Below, one piece after another: positions 44,071 through 54,124 of a stretch of 64,000 bases of DNA. This DNA is from Alnus glutinosa (lineage: Eukaryota > Streptophyta > Magnoliopsida > Fagales > Betulaceae). Every line of letters starts with the position of its first letter. The first letter of the stretch is position 1. Location: contig NC_084896.1 in NCBI RefSeq assembly GCF_958979055.1, forward strand, positions 4,464,001 through 4,528,000, read 5' to 3'. Both the position numbers and the translations under genes were made by a program. The notes below the pieces were generated by a model. That model did not search any database. It had not been told where the DNA came from and worked only from the letters and a program-made list of their open reading frames with translations.

Positions 44071-45073
44071 GGGTTAAACACATTTTTAGTCCCTGAGTTT
44101 TCACAACTTTATTTTTTAGTCTACGAGTTTCAAATTGCATCATAGATGGTACATAAATTTTAAGAAAATACCGAATTGGTACCTCGGTTAAGTTTTCCGT
44201 CAAAAAACTAACGGTCTGTTACGTGAGGTTGACACGTAGCACTAAATAAAAAAAATATATTAAAAAAAAAAAGAAAAAAAAATTGATTTTTTTTTAAAAA
44301 AAGGGGGTGGCTGGCCAGTTTGGGGTGGCCGAACCACCCCCATCCTCTGAACCAAAAAAAAAAAAGAAAAAAGAAAATGGCAAGATCGGTTTTGCCCTTG
44401 GGGGTGGCCTAACCACCCCCAAGGGCAACGGGGGTGGTTAGGCTACCCCAAGGTCAAACAGGAAAAACAAAATTTGGAGGGTTTGACCATTTGGAGTAGC
44501 CGAACAACCCCCAAGGGCCACGGGAGTGGTTCGACCATCCCCAGATCGGCCAGTCTGGGAGTAGCCGAACTACCCTTGTGGCTTATGGGGGTGGTTTGGC
44601 CACCCCAAGGGCAAAATGGAAAAAACAAAAGTTGGAGGGTTTGACCCTTGGAGGTGGCCGAACCATCCCCAAGGGCCATAGGGGTGGTTCGACCACCCCT
44701 ATACCGGCCGGCCTAGTGGTGACCGAATCACTCCTGTGGCCCTTGGGGGTGGTCCGGCCACCTTCAAGGGCCAAAACTAATCTTTATTTATTTATTTATT
44801 TTTGGTCAAGGGGTGGTTGGCCACCCCCATGGTGGCCAAGGTGGGTGGCTTCCTTGTTTTTCTATTTTTTCAATTTCAATTTTTTTATATAGTGCCACGT
44901 GTCAACCTCTGAGGTTGACACGTGGCGAGCCGTTAGTTTTTGGATGGAAAACTTAACTAAGATACTAATTCGATCTTTTCCTAAAATTGAAGTACCATCT
45001 GTGATGCAAATTGAAAATTATGGACTAAAAAATAAAGTTGTGAAAACTCAAAGACCATAGAACTATTTAACCT
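44071..45073. mobile_element. Mutator-like foldback element with GC-rich array
   Basis: An exact 9-bp duplication TAATTTTTA flanks the unit (44062-44070 and 45074-45082). Arms of roughly 200 bp are inverted copies: gttttcacaactttattttt and its partner, gttaagttttcc, and gttgacacgtggca. The centre (about 44305-44850) is an array of GGGGTGGCCGAACCACCCC-type palindromes separated by aagggcca words, with about ten pairs in alternating sense. The pseudo-ORFs here, rich in Gly, Pro and Val, are products of the array. Its design matches the foldback at 15738-16360. Confidence 0.85.
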
Positions 45074-45750
45074 TAATTTTTATTGGGTCCAACAGATTAT
45101 TTCTACTAATAAGACCTACCCATGAAATGTTTTGGGCCTCCAGGCCCGTGAAAAAGCCTTGTACAAAGAGCAGGGCAGTACTCATTTTATTTTTGTTTTT
45201 GTTTTATTTTGATTTTATCGGTTTCTTATATACTATTTTTGGTACTTCTTGGGTTTGGGTAGCATTCTGTTAAACAAAAAAAAAAAAAGAAAAAAAAAAG
45301 AAGACAAAATATGGACAGATTGATCTCTCTAATAAACGTTTTATCCAAATAGACTTATTTGATAAAATTGAAAATTAGGAAACTTTTTGATAATAAGGGT
45401 CCGTGCAAAATGTTTTTGGTTGAAAAATATTTCCAGCAAAATCAATTTTGAGCTTCTAATTTGTATGGAAAATCGAAAATGGCATGCGACATCTGAGAGC
45501 AACGGAAAATAAATTGCAATAATCCTCATACATTAAATAATTTTTTATTTTTAAAAAAATCACCGAGGAGACTGAGCCATGGCGTATTTCAACATAAATG
45601 AGAGGGGTATAATGGATATTTTACACATTTTCTATCGGATTTAAAGAAAAATTTTAATGGAGAGGCTAAGTAGCTTAAGGGGATCAATTGCAACTTTTTA
45701 AAGTTTGGGGTGACATTGTAATTTGGGTGTGAGTTTGAAGATGCAAGTGT

Positions 45751-45790
<40 letters not shown>

Positions 45791-45925
45791 TTTTAAGATA
45801 AATATGGTAAAATAAAATTGGGATATTTGATTTAAGTCTAAATGTTTGAATATTTTTCAATATTTGAATCGGGTTTTTATTCAAAAACCCGGAACCCAGA
45901 TCCATGAGGAATAAAACCCATCTGC
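45074..45925. other. Intergenic with long T tract
   Basis: AT-rich sequence with a T run of about 37 bases at 45751-45787 and an A-rich tract near 45279-45300. No gene is supported. Confidence 0.5.
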
Positions 45926-46495
45926 CTGTTGAATATTGTTCTGAATGCAGTTTGAATTTCAAGGCAATGAAATCATGAATTGACAGTGAATTTCGAGGTG
46001 CATTCTTTCCAACGCAAAAATCAAAGCTGGCAAAAGAAATTTTTTAAAAAAAAACAAGAAAAATAGGAGAATGGGGTGGCCTGCGAGCCACCCCGCAACC
46101 CCCTGGGGGTGGCTTTTGAGCCACCCCGTGTGGATTTTCGGGGTGGCCCGAAAGCCACCCCTGGGGCCAGGGGTGGCTGCCGGTTCTCCTTTATTAGTTT
46201 TTTTTTTTTTTTTTTATAAATTAAAATTTGGTTTTTTTAATTTTAATTTTTATTATTAATTTTATTATTTTTTATTATACCAATCATTATACACAACTTT
46301 TCATTAAATCCAATCATTTTATACCATTATAAAACACTTTTTTTCAATCTCATAAATTCAACACCCAAACACATATTCAAAAAGAATCTGAATTATATTC
46401 AACATCCAAACACATTTTCACTGCCTTGAAATTCGCAATCAGATTCAGAATATTATTCATATTCGAAATATTCAATACCCAAACGCACCATAAAA
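45926..46495. repeat. Probable foldback element with GC-rich core
   Basis: The left words ttgaatattgttctgaatgc and ttgaatttcaaggcaatgaa reappear inverted near 46420-46460 (ttcactgccttgaaattcgc, attcagaatattattcat). The core at 46070-46185 alternates ggggtggc and gccacccc several times, as in the 44.07-45.07 kb element. The outer borders and any target duplication are not clear. Confidence 0.5.
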
Positions 46496-46654
46496 GAGTT
46501 ACTACTGCATTATTAGAGGTCCGACATTCTGATGCAATTGAAAATTGTTCACCGACGTCATATTATGAATTGTTCAATTTGTTAAAAACTATTTGTTTAA
46601 TTGATTCATTAATTAATTACGTTGTTTTTGAAAATATTATATTCTCCGAAAGCA

Positions 46655-46770
46655 GTGGCATTGTTATTTTTAAAATTGTAGCGAAATGTTTAGTAAAATC
46701 GTAGTTTAATATTTAAAATTGTGCGCTTTAAAAAACACACCCCTTTATCTGCGGTTGAAAAACATGATTA
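46655..46770. repeat. Degenerate MITE fragment
   Basis: The words gcgaaatgtttagtaaaatc, gtagtttaatatttaaaatt and gtgcgctttaaaaaacacac keep the order of the repeats at 1-246 and 4925-5193 but are diverged. The fragment could extend to about 47060 (ggtttccgaaattgcaaagc). The rest of 46496-47155 shows nothing coding. Confidence 0.4.
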
Positions 46771-47155
46771 TTTTTTTTTTTTCCAATATTTTCGAATTAC
46801 TATTTTTTTCAAACACTCTCAAATAGAAATTTGGCTTGGGTGCTGTAAAAGAAACTACATGATCTCCTGTAATTTTTTCAACGGTCCGGATTTGATTCCC
46901 CTCTCTCTCTATTTCATGAAAAACTTGGAATTATATATGAACTGAACCTCCTATAATTTTTTTACAGCACCTACACCAAATCCCTCAAATGGGACACTTT
47001 TTTGTAATTTTATTTAAAAACTTGCTTTTGGTTTCCGAAATTGCAAAGCTAAATACACCCCCAAGCATATAGACAAAGGAATAAGGATGCAGGTATCAAC
47101 CATAAATTACAGAGTTCTAATGCTAACAAGTAAAATGGAGTTAACAAAAAGGCTT

Positions 47156-47821
47156 TCACACGTCCTCCTTGCTTAGCTCTAAGTCAAAAACTTGGAAATT
47201 ATGTTCCAATCTCTCCAATTTGGCTGTCTTTGGAATGATAACCGTGTTACGGTGGATGCCCCATCGAAGAACAATCTGGGCCACAGTTCTTTTGTATTTT
47301 GCAGCCAATTCCTGGAACAGACAGAAACAAGATAACAAAACTTTCGCTAGACTAGAACCGGAGATGTTCGGCTCCGTTTGTTGATACATTTTAGATGGTA
47401 TTTTTTGTTTGAAAAAGTGTTCTGATGTAAGATAAATGTGAAAGTAGTTTTGAGTGTTTTATGTTTTGGGTTTTTAATGTTTGTTGTTTTGAAACGAGAA
47501 ACCATAAGGGAGAGAAAAAGTGTTATCAGACAAATTTTATGTTCATAGGTAATGATATCAGATGACAATTTATCCATTAAGAGAGGAAGAAGTTAACTTA
47601 CTTTGAGAACTGGATCATCCAAACACGAAGCTGTACCAAAACATTCATTGTTGGCCGCAGCACCTCCTAGAGGGGCGTGAGCTGTAACGCAAATCCCATG
47701 CTTCTGGCAGAATTTGACGAGGGAATCGCGTTGAAAACAGGGGTGCGTTGAAATTTGATTCACAGCAGGCTTCACTTTAGAGTATGCTAAGCAATCTCTA
47801 GTTAGAAAGATGTCATAGTTG
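47156..47821 (-). pseudogene. Aldo-keto reductase relic (sorbitol/mannose-6-P reductase type)
   Basis: Two minus-strand exons survive. Exon 47821-47602 encodes NYDIFLTRDCLAYSKVKPAV and VKFCQKHGICVTAHAPLGGA, with a good donor (AAA|GTAAGT). Exon 47311-47156 encodes ELAAKYKRTVAQIVLRWGIH and TVIIPKTAKLERLEHNFQV to SKEDV before a stop. These match the C-terminal half of the plant NADP-linked S6PDH/M6PR group and join in frame. I find no exons for the N-terminal half, where the Asp/Tyr/Lys catalytic residues lie, and no final exon (DRKYRTNQPAKFW-like). The frames themselves are intact, so the loss is recent or the fragment arrived as a partial copy. It could be expressed only as a truncated product without activity. 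Confidence 0.75.
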
Positions 47822-48787
47822 CTGTATAGAAATTTTCATCAGAACACAAATTTCATATTTTTAAAGATAGAAGGATACTCAAATCAGGAAAAAAAAATGT
47901 TACAGCTTTTCCTTCACTCACAGTGTATGTCAGATTCCAGCTGAGACACATATAGGCAAACAATAAAAGACATCTTTCCAAACACAAAAATTCAAAATGA
48001 TGACTTTGGCACAGTTTAATTTAATACACACTCCAAAAGGCTATGCGATACATCAGGATTTTTAGAGGCTTTTGTCAATTTGTTGTATAAAATGTCGCTG
48101 ATGATTTCTAAATGAGACGTTATAGCTATTCCATACCACAATCACGTGGTTCAAGTCATTGGACTGTGTCAAAGTAGGTTTTACTAGTTCATCCTGTCAA
48201 AATTCAGCTCTTTCTTCGGCAGCCTGCAAATTTATTTAACGTTCATGTTTCCAACAGCCAAAAAACCACAAATTCTGGATCTAGATTCCACACTTTAACC
48301 TTTTGAACATAAAATGAGGCAAGAAAAACCCCTTCCCAATCTGCAAAAGTTGTACAGTTATTCAATTACTCCTTCTCATACAAGTATGCACACATTTATA
48401 ACTTCTAAAAGCATGAAGGTTATAAACTATGTGAATCTTGTGAATAGCAATTCCCCTATAAAAAACATATCTGAGTGATTGTCATCCCTAGTTAACATCT
48501 TGAGTTACATACGATAAATGTTCCTCTCCACTTTTCTATGCTTTAAAATGAGTAAAAATAGAACTTCAGATTATGGAAAAAAGAAACAAAACCATCCAGA
48601 AAAATATCTAGTGACGATAAGAATTCAAACTAATGGATAGATTTCATCAGCTCATACTATTTCTCATCAGCCAAAATCTCACCGTTATAATAACAGTTTC
48701 ACAATCTCACAAAAAAGAAGAAAAGATAACAAATTCCTTCAATAAAGTGCTTGCATTACAACATAGAGCAACCTAGTGCTTGCAAAA
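47822..48787. other. Intergenic, no gene seen
   Basis: The upstream exons expected for the aldo-keto reductase were not found here in any frame. The right-hand part is probably the 3' UTR of the kelch gene. Confidence 0.45.
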
Positions 48788-49939
48788 TTACAATTTAGTG
48801 CAAAATGTTAACTCTTGAGGCATGCCCTTGGATAGTTGTGGATCCACCCCATACTTTTGCTCCCAAGCAACCGATATGCTTAAAGTTTTATCGTCCATAT
48901 GAGAAACATCAATTGCCATGCATCGAAGTTCGTCGGCAAGTGTACATTCTAAAACACAGAACCTCTTCTTCTCCAGATGGAGCAATCTAGGAAGTTTTGG
49001 ACCTCCACGGACTTCACAGTATGGGATACAACCACATTCAAGACCCGGTATAGGCCCTTGCAGCCACACATCCAAATCCAAATCGTAGGCAATCAATAAG
49101 ATTTCACGATGTTTGCGTTCGATCCAATATAATGTATTACCTACACCTAGAGTCCTTTCTAGCCAGTCAAAGCGATACGTATGGTGGAGCTTGCGCCTTG
49201 CATGCGGAAGCTCTTTCCAAGACCTATGCTGCATGTTATATTCATAGAAGATAGCAGAAGGAGGGGTGTCTACGGGTACACGAAAAGCCCCAATAATCCT
49301 ATCCGGATTCTCGAGAGCTGCATAAAAGATTAAACCATCCTGAAGATAAGTTGGAGGATTAGGTAAAGCTTCCCATCTTCTATTGACAGGATCAAAAACC
49401 TCACACCAATGAGGATCGGTATGATCCCAACAATAATCATTCAGAACATATATCTTTCCGCCTAGAACCGAAGCGTGTGCGGAATGTCTCCCAGAAATCA
49501 TCCTGGGAGAAACATGGACCCATTCCTTCGCGGCATGGGGAGTAACCCGTAATTTATACACGTCGCGAAGCGGCTCACAAGCAGCGTTCCTCCCACCCAA
49601 ACAGTAGATGTGGGAGCCTACGGCTGCTAAGGCACTGGACAAGGGAATTAATCCTTTCCAAAAAGGAGTGAGCCGTTTTGGGTATACCGTGACCGGACCG
49701 TCCGCATGAATACCGATGGAATACCACTTTAAAGATGACCACCGATATACAAGATCCATCTTCTGTTCCAAAAACTTCGGATCCTCTAAAGGCACACAGA
49801 AAAAGATGTCGTAAGAATGATGAGAGAAAATCCTAGCGTCACGATGACTATGAGATACATGATCTTCTGTTGGATACCGAGTTGATAATTCAGAAATATA
49901 TGGTGGACTCCTCCAGGGAGGTGATAGGTGTCGGTCCAT
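48788..49939 (-). CDS. Kelch-repeat protein, intronless
   Basis: One uninterrupted frame of 383 residues. Kelch blades are visible at about 103-147 (ALAAVGSHIYCLGGRNAACE, then DVYKL and WVHVSPRM) and 150-197 (RHSAHASVLGGKIYVLNDYC, VFDPVNRRWEALP). A further blade-like stretch lies at about 230-290 (AIFYEYNMQHRSWKELPHAR, GNTLYWIERK). The C-terminus (WEQKYGVDPQLSKGM) is common to a plant-specific galactose oxidase/kelch superfamily group. No F-box is visible at the N-terminus, unlike many plant kelch proteins. The ATG at 49939 is the first in frame, and a longer protein through upstream sequence is blocked. Partner and role are unknown. It is likely a beta-propeller binding protein. Confidence 0.82.
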   Translation of the reverse strand: MDRHLSPPWRSPPYISELSTRYPTEDHVSHSHRDARIFSHHSYDIFFCVPLEDPKFLEQKMDLVYRWSSLKWYSIGIHADGPVTVYPKRLTPFWKGLIPLSSALAAVGSHIYCLGGRNAACEPLRDVYKLRVTPHAAKEWVHVSPRMISGRHSAHASVLGGKIYVLNDYCWDHTDPHWCEVFDPVNRRWEALPNPPTYLQDGLIFYAALENPDRIIGAFRVPVDTPPSAIFYEYNMQHRSWKELPHARRKLHHTYRFDWLERTLGVGNTLYWIERKHREILLIAYDLDLDVWLQGPIPGLECGCIPYCEVRGGPKLPRLLHLEKKRFCVLECTLADELRCMAIDVSHMDDKTLSISVAWEQKYGVDPQLSKGMPQELTFCTKL

Positions 49940-50835
49940 AGAGTACCTCTTTTTGTCTTTTTTTGCGATACCTTCTTACATGGAGTCTTTCCTTCGTCCT
50001 TTTTTTGGAGGGCTGCCTTCTTTCGTAGATGAGTCAGTCTGGAGAGGAGATGACCGATTCATAAAATCTTTCAAGGGCATCTTCTTCGCAGAGCTGCGCT
50101 CTTTTCTTCTTTGGGGGGTGCCTTCTTCCATGAAGCATTAAACTTTTCCTTCTTTTGGGACGAATCCGTCCATGGAGTATTGCTAATGAAGGAACGGTGG
50201 TGAAGGGCTGATGGACAAAGGGGTGAAACTCAGGTACACAATAAGTACACAAGAGAATTCCATATTCAGTAGAAGACACACACTAATTAATTTAAAAGTA
50301 AATCCAATCAAAATCAACCACCTGAAACAAATCAAAGCTAATTAAACAATCATAATTGGTGAACTCAAGAACTTTACCTGACCCCACCCTCACCCCCACC
50401 CCTCTTTTCCAGGAAAAAAAAAGGCACTTTCACTATATGTTGCACACCATTTGTAAAGGTTTGATTGATTTCTCGTTGTTATGGGACTCAGGCATCTTGA
50501 TTAAATTTCAAAATAAACAATCAAACCCCCACATCCAAGCTTGCACATACTCAAGAAACAAAACCACTTATCAAAAAAAGAAAGAAACAAAACCATCGAC
50601 TCTTATCACCCCTGAGCTCAAGTTACCAATGATCTGGACTTAGATGTATGGTCTCACAACCTAATCTCCACATATTTATTCTTTCCCCATTATAACGAAC
50701 CCGTTCAAAGACCAACACACTAACATTTCTTAATAGCTTTGGTTAGAACAAGAATCAAACTAACAGGTTTTCGATTTCTTGCAGGTTTAAATCCTATACA
50801 TATCAAATTTCACTATAGTGGAAAACAAAAAAAAA

Positions 50836-50866
<31 letters not shown>

Positions 50867-51375
50867 GAAAAAAGAAAAAAGAAAAAGGAAAAAGAACAAA
50901 GAACAAAGAAAAGAAAATTAACTTTGACTACTTCGTTCTTATCTTACATCACTTAACCAATACTCACACTACACCTGATTCTAAAAGAACCCCCAAACAA
51001 ACAATCTAATTATTCTGAAAAGCCATACAAACAAGCAAGAAACAGTAACAAGAAACAAAAGAACACTTATCCAGAAGAGTTAAATTAAGGAAAGCAAGTT
51101 CTACAGGACCCAACAAATCAAATCCTATTCTTTTCTTGGCTAATACTTCAATCTCTTTATTTTTCAAAATTAACCCTCACAACAATAAAAATCTTCGCCG
51201 TGTAACAACTCCCAACCTAGCGTCAACCAAATAAAATCACGCAAAAGATGAACCCTAAACCAAAAGGGAAGAATAGGAAACAATCACGAACCAATTATCA
51301 AAATCCATACACGCAAACCAAGTACATGTACATGCGAAAACATACAAAAGGAACAATTAGCTCTAACCCTAAAAT
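49940..51375. other. Kelch gene upstream region and intergenic DNA
   Basis: Just upstream of the kelch ATG, related CT-rich phrases recur (gtgccttcttccatgaagca, gctgccttctttcgtagatg, atggagtctttccttcgtcc), so this part grew by short duplications. A (CA)n tract lies at about 50836-50853, followed by A-rich sequence. I support no gene here; short open frames have no family signature. Confidence 0.45.
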
Positions 51376-52856
51376 AGGCTTAGCAATTTGGGTTCAAGGG
51401 TCGGGTTCGTGTCAACCTGGCCGACCCGATTATGTAAACGGGCCCAACATGAACCCGACCCGATTATTAATCAGGTTGGAACTCGTGACCCGAACACGAC
51501 CTGATTAATAATCGAGTAACCTGAACACAACCCAATAAACACGATTAATAATCGGATAACCCGCCAACCTGACACGACCCGATTTTTTTGAAAGGATTTT
51601 TTGAAATTTTGAATGCTGTTTGAGGCTTTGAACAGGGAGTTTACCAGCATTTCAACCAATTACTTTTGAGACAACCCATGCACCCACTGTTCTACCACCT
51701 TCTCTGAAAGCAAATATTTTTCCTGTTAAACCAACAGCTCAAACATTGCTTCATAGACCACCCCTCACGCAGTGGATTAAAGTTATTAAACCAAAACATT
51801 GCTATCCATATATATTGTATTGTTGGATATCTACTTTATCTACGGAGTACGTGGGTCATACACATACATAACTTTTTCATATCGTTTTATCAGAAACAGA
51901 TAACAACATTGGGCAATTAGAAAGTCAGCCAGTCAATGAACTACTTAAAATTATATCTACCGCTGGCCCCCATCAGGAATAGAACCAGGAATTCTTATAT
52001 AGTTTTCTCAACCCAAAGAGGGGAAAGGAAGGAGTTGAACCGGTTATGATGGCATGTACAGTACACCATTAGTTAATGACCGGATTCACAGTTCACACAG
52101 TCAATAGCATGTACAGGAACTTACACAAAACTAAAGACACCATTTTTAATTTTTTAGCCGTCCAAGTGCCAAAAACAGCATGAAACCCACAAGAGGAATT
52201 TACACAAACACCCAACAGACTAAACGGCAGTTTGATGCAAACCCACAACAGGAACTTACCCAAAAATCCAGAAACTTTGACCGTGTGTGAGCTTAAAAAA
52301 TCACACGATTTGGAGTCTTTGGACCGAAGTCACCGAACTTTGAAGCCGTGAAGGGCCGGAGTCGCCGGACTGAAGCTAGGTGAGAGTCGTGAGACCGTGA
52401 GGCGTCGTGGCTGACTGGCTGTGTGCGTGTGAGGCGTTCTGGGGCCTGGGCTCGACGGCTCGTGGCTGGCTGCGTGAACGGCGGTCGACGGGTGAACCGT
52501 GAACGTCTGAGACTCTGAAAGTGAAAAGTTGAGTACTTGAGAGTTGAGTTTGAGTTTGAAAGTTTGAAAGCAGAGGCAGACACAGTGACAGGCAGTGCGT
52601 TATGAAGACAGTGAAGTGAACTTTTGCGTGACTGCGTGGGCCGTGGCTAGGGCTCTTGAAGTTTCTTTTTTATTTTTTTAAATATTAATCGTGTTATAAT
52701 CGTGTCCAGCATATGATCCGCGTGTTGACTTGCCTGACAGGATTATAAACGGATTATAACCGAAACTTGAACTCGATAATATTAAACTCAAATTTGATTC
52801 TTTCGTGTCGTATTTGTATCGAATTTATGAGTCGTTTTAAAAATTACCAAACATAT
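51376..52856. mobile_element. Non-autonomous hAT-like element, 1.5 kb
   Basis: The left 170 bases align with the left end of the element at 5544: gcaatttgggttc, then gggtcgggttcgtgtcaacc and cccgacccgattattaatca. The right end (aattaccaaacatat) gives an imperfect inverted terminus. Flanks cctaaaat (51368-51375) and cctaaaac (52857-52864) agree at 7 of 8 positions, which fits hAT. The interior at 52310-52640 is GC-rich with many gtgag and gagtt words. No transposase frame is present. Confidence 0.7.
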
Positions 52857-52914
52857 CCTAAAACTTTCGCGCATCCGAAAGAAAAGTAAGAGGGACAAAC
52901 ATATCCTAATTTTT

Positions 52915-53400
52915 TTTTTTTAATTCAATTTATTAAACTAATATGCGTCGAAAATACATGTAATTCTTATGTCCAATTTTAAAATATATGTATTTTTAAA
53001 TCACTTTATGACTTTGTAATTTTTGTGGTAAATATAATAAATATTAAGATGACTAATATTAGGTAAAAATGATAAATATTAGGATAAGAATAAAGTTTAC
53101 CTCAAAATTGGGTTGAAATAAATTTGTTCAATTCAATATATTAAACTGATATTAATCTTTTAATTTTTTTGGTAAATATAATAAATACTAAGTTGACCAA
53201 TATTAGGATAAAGACAAAATTTTCCTCCATATGGAGTTGGAAGAAATTTGTTCAATCAATATATTAAAATGATATGAGCCCAAAATATACATGATTTAAA
53301 ATTAGATGTGAAAATTATATACTCTATTAAAAATACATATAAAAATTACACACACATATATATCGATTTAATACATTAAGTTGAAAAAATTTACAACAAC
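52915..53400. repeat. Diverged tandem duplication, about 140-bp units
   Basis: Phrases recur at a spacing of about 130-140 bases: ggtaaatataataaatatta at about 53028 and ggtaaatataataaatacta at about 53169, followed each time by gaccaatattagg-like and aatttgttcaatt-like words. The sequence is otherwise AT-rich. No gene is seen between 52857 and 53738. Confidence 0.5.
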
Positions 53401-53738
53401 TCAATTCCAAAGAAAACTTTGGATTGATAATAAAATTTTAATTATTTGATTGAAATCAATTATTAGAATTAAATAAGGAAGAAATGTAAAATCAGTTAAG
53501 TTATTTACTTGATTTACAAATAGTTCCATGCGATATCAAAATGAACTCAAAAGTCTATAAGATACGTTAAAAAAACAATTTACTCCTTACAGTCATATTT
53601 TGTCTACTAATTTAATAGATTCTGTTAGTGCGAGTTTAACTTAAATAGGACACATGTCATAATTATATTGGATATGACATGTCAAACTATTGGAATTTGT
53701 TAATTTAACGGACAAAATATGATTGTAAATTATTTTTG

Positions 53739-53919
53739 AGAAATGATCTATACACTCATTTCTTACAACAGCCCTACAACAAGTTAAAGTGGCAGGTAAT
53801 ATTTTATTATTTTTTTTGTTTTGTTTTGTTTTCTTTTTGTAAAAAAATAATAAAATATCATCAGCCACGTCAGCTTGTTGTGGGGCTGTTGTGAAAAATG
53901 AGTGTAGGGATCATTTCTC
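53739..53919. mobile_element. Mutator-like MITE in TRAPPC2L promoter region
   Basis: The arms gagaaatgatctatacactc and gagtgtagggatcatttctc are inverted repeats, continuing into acaacagcccyacaacaag on both sides. An exact 9-bp duplication ATTATTTTT flanks the unit (53730-53738 and 53920-53928). The element is 181 bp long and ends about 205 bp before the TRAPPC2L ATG. Confidence 0.85.
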
Positions 53920-54124
53920 ATTATTTTTTGTTAATTATAAATGAGGTAAGCCACGTGTAATCATTTTACAGTTTTTTCCTATGAATAATTGTACAAACAT
54001 TTGTGGGATGGCAAGACGTAGGGATGGAACTGTTTGGGCCTGCTGGGCCATCACAAGGCCTACACAATAGACCAGGACACACTTTTCATTAGCTCCAGAC
54101 GGAAAACATAGCTACTCTTTACGT

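Noticed and set aside
44443-44892. Several Gly/Pro-rich open frames
   Set aside because: They arise on both strands from the GC palindrome array of a foldback element.
50034-50279. Upstream extension of the kelch gene
   Set aside because: This minus-strand frame ends in a stop before 49939, and I see no splice pair joining it in frame to the kelch frame.
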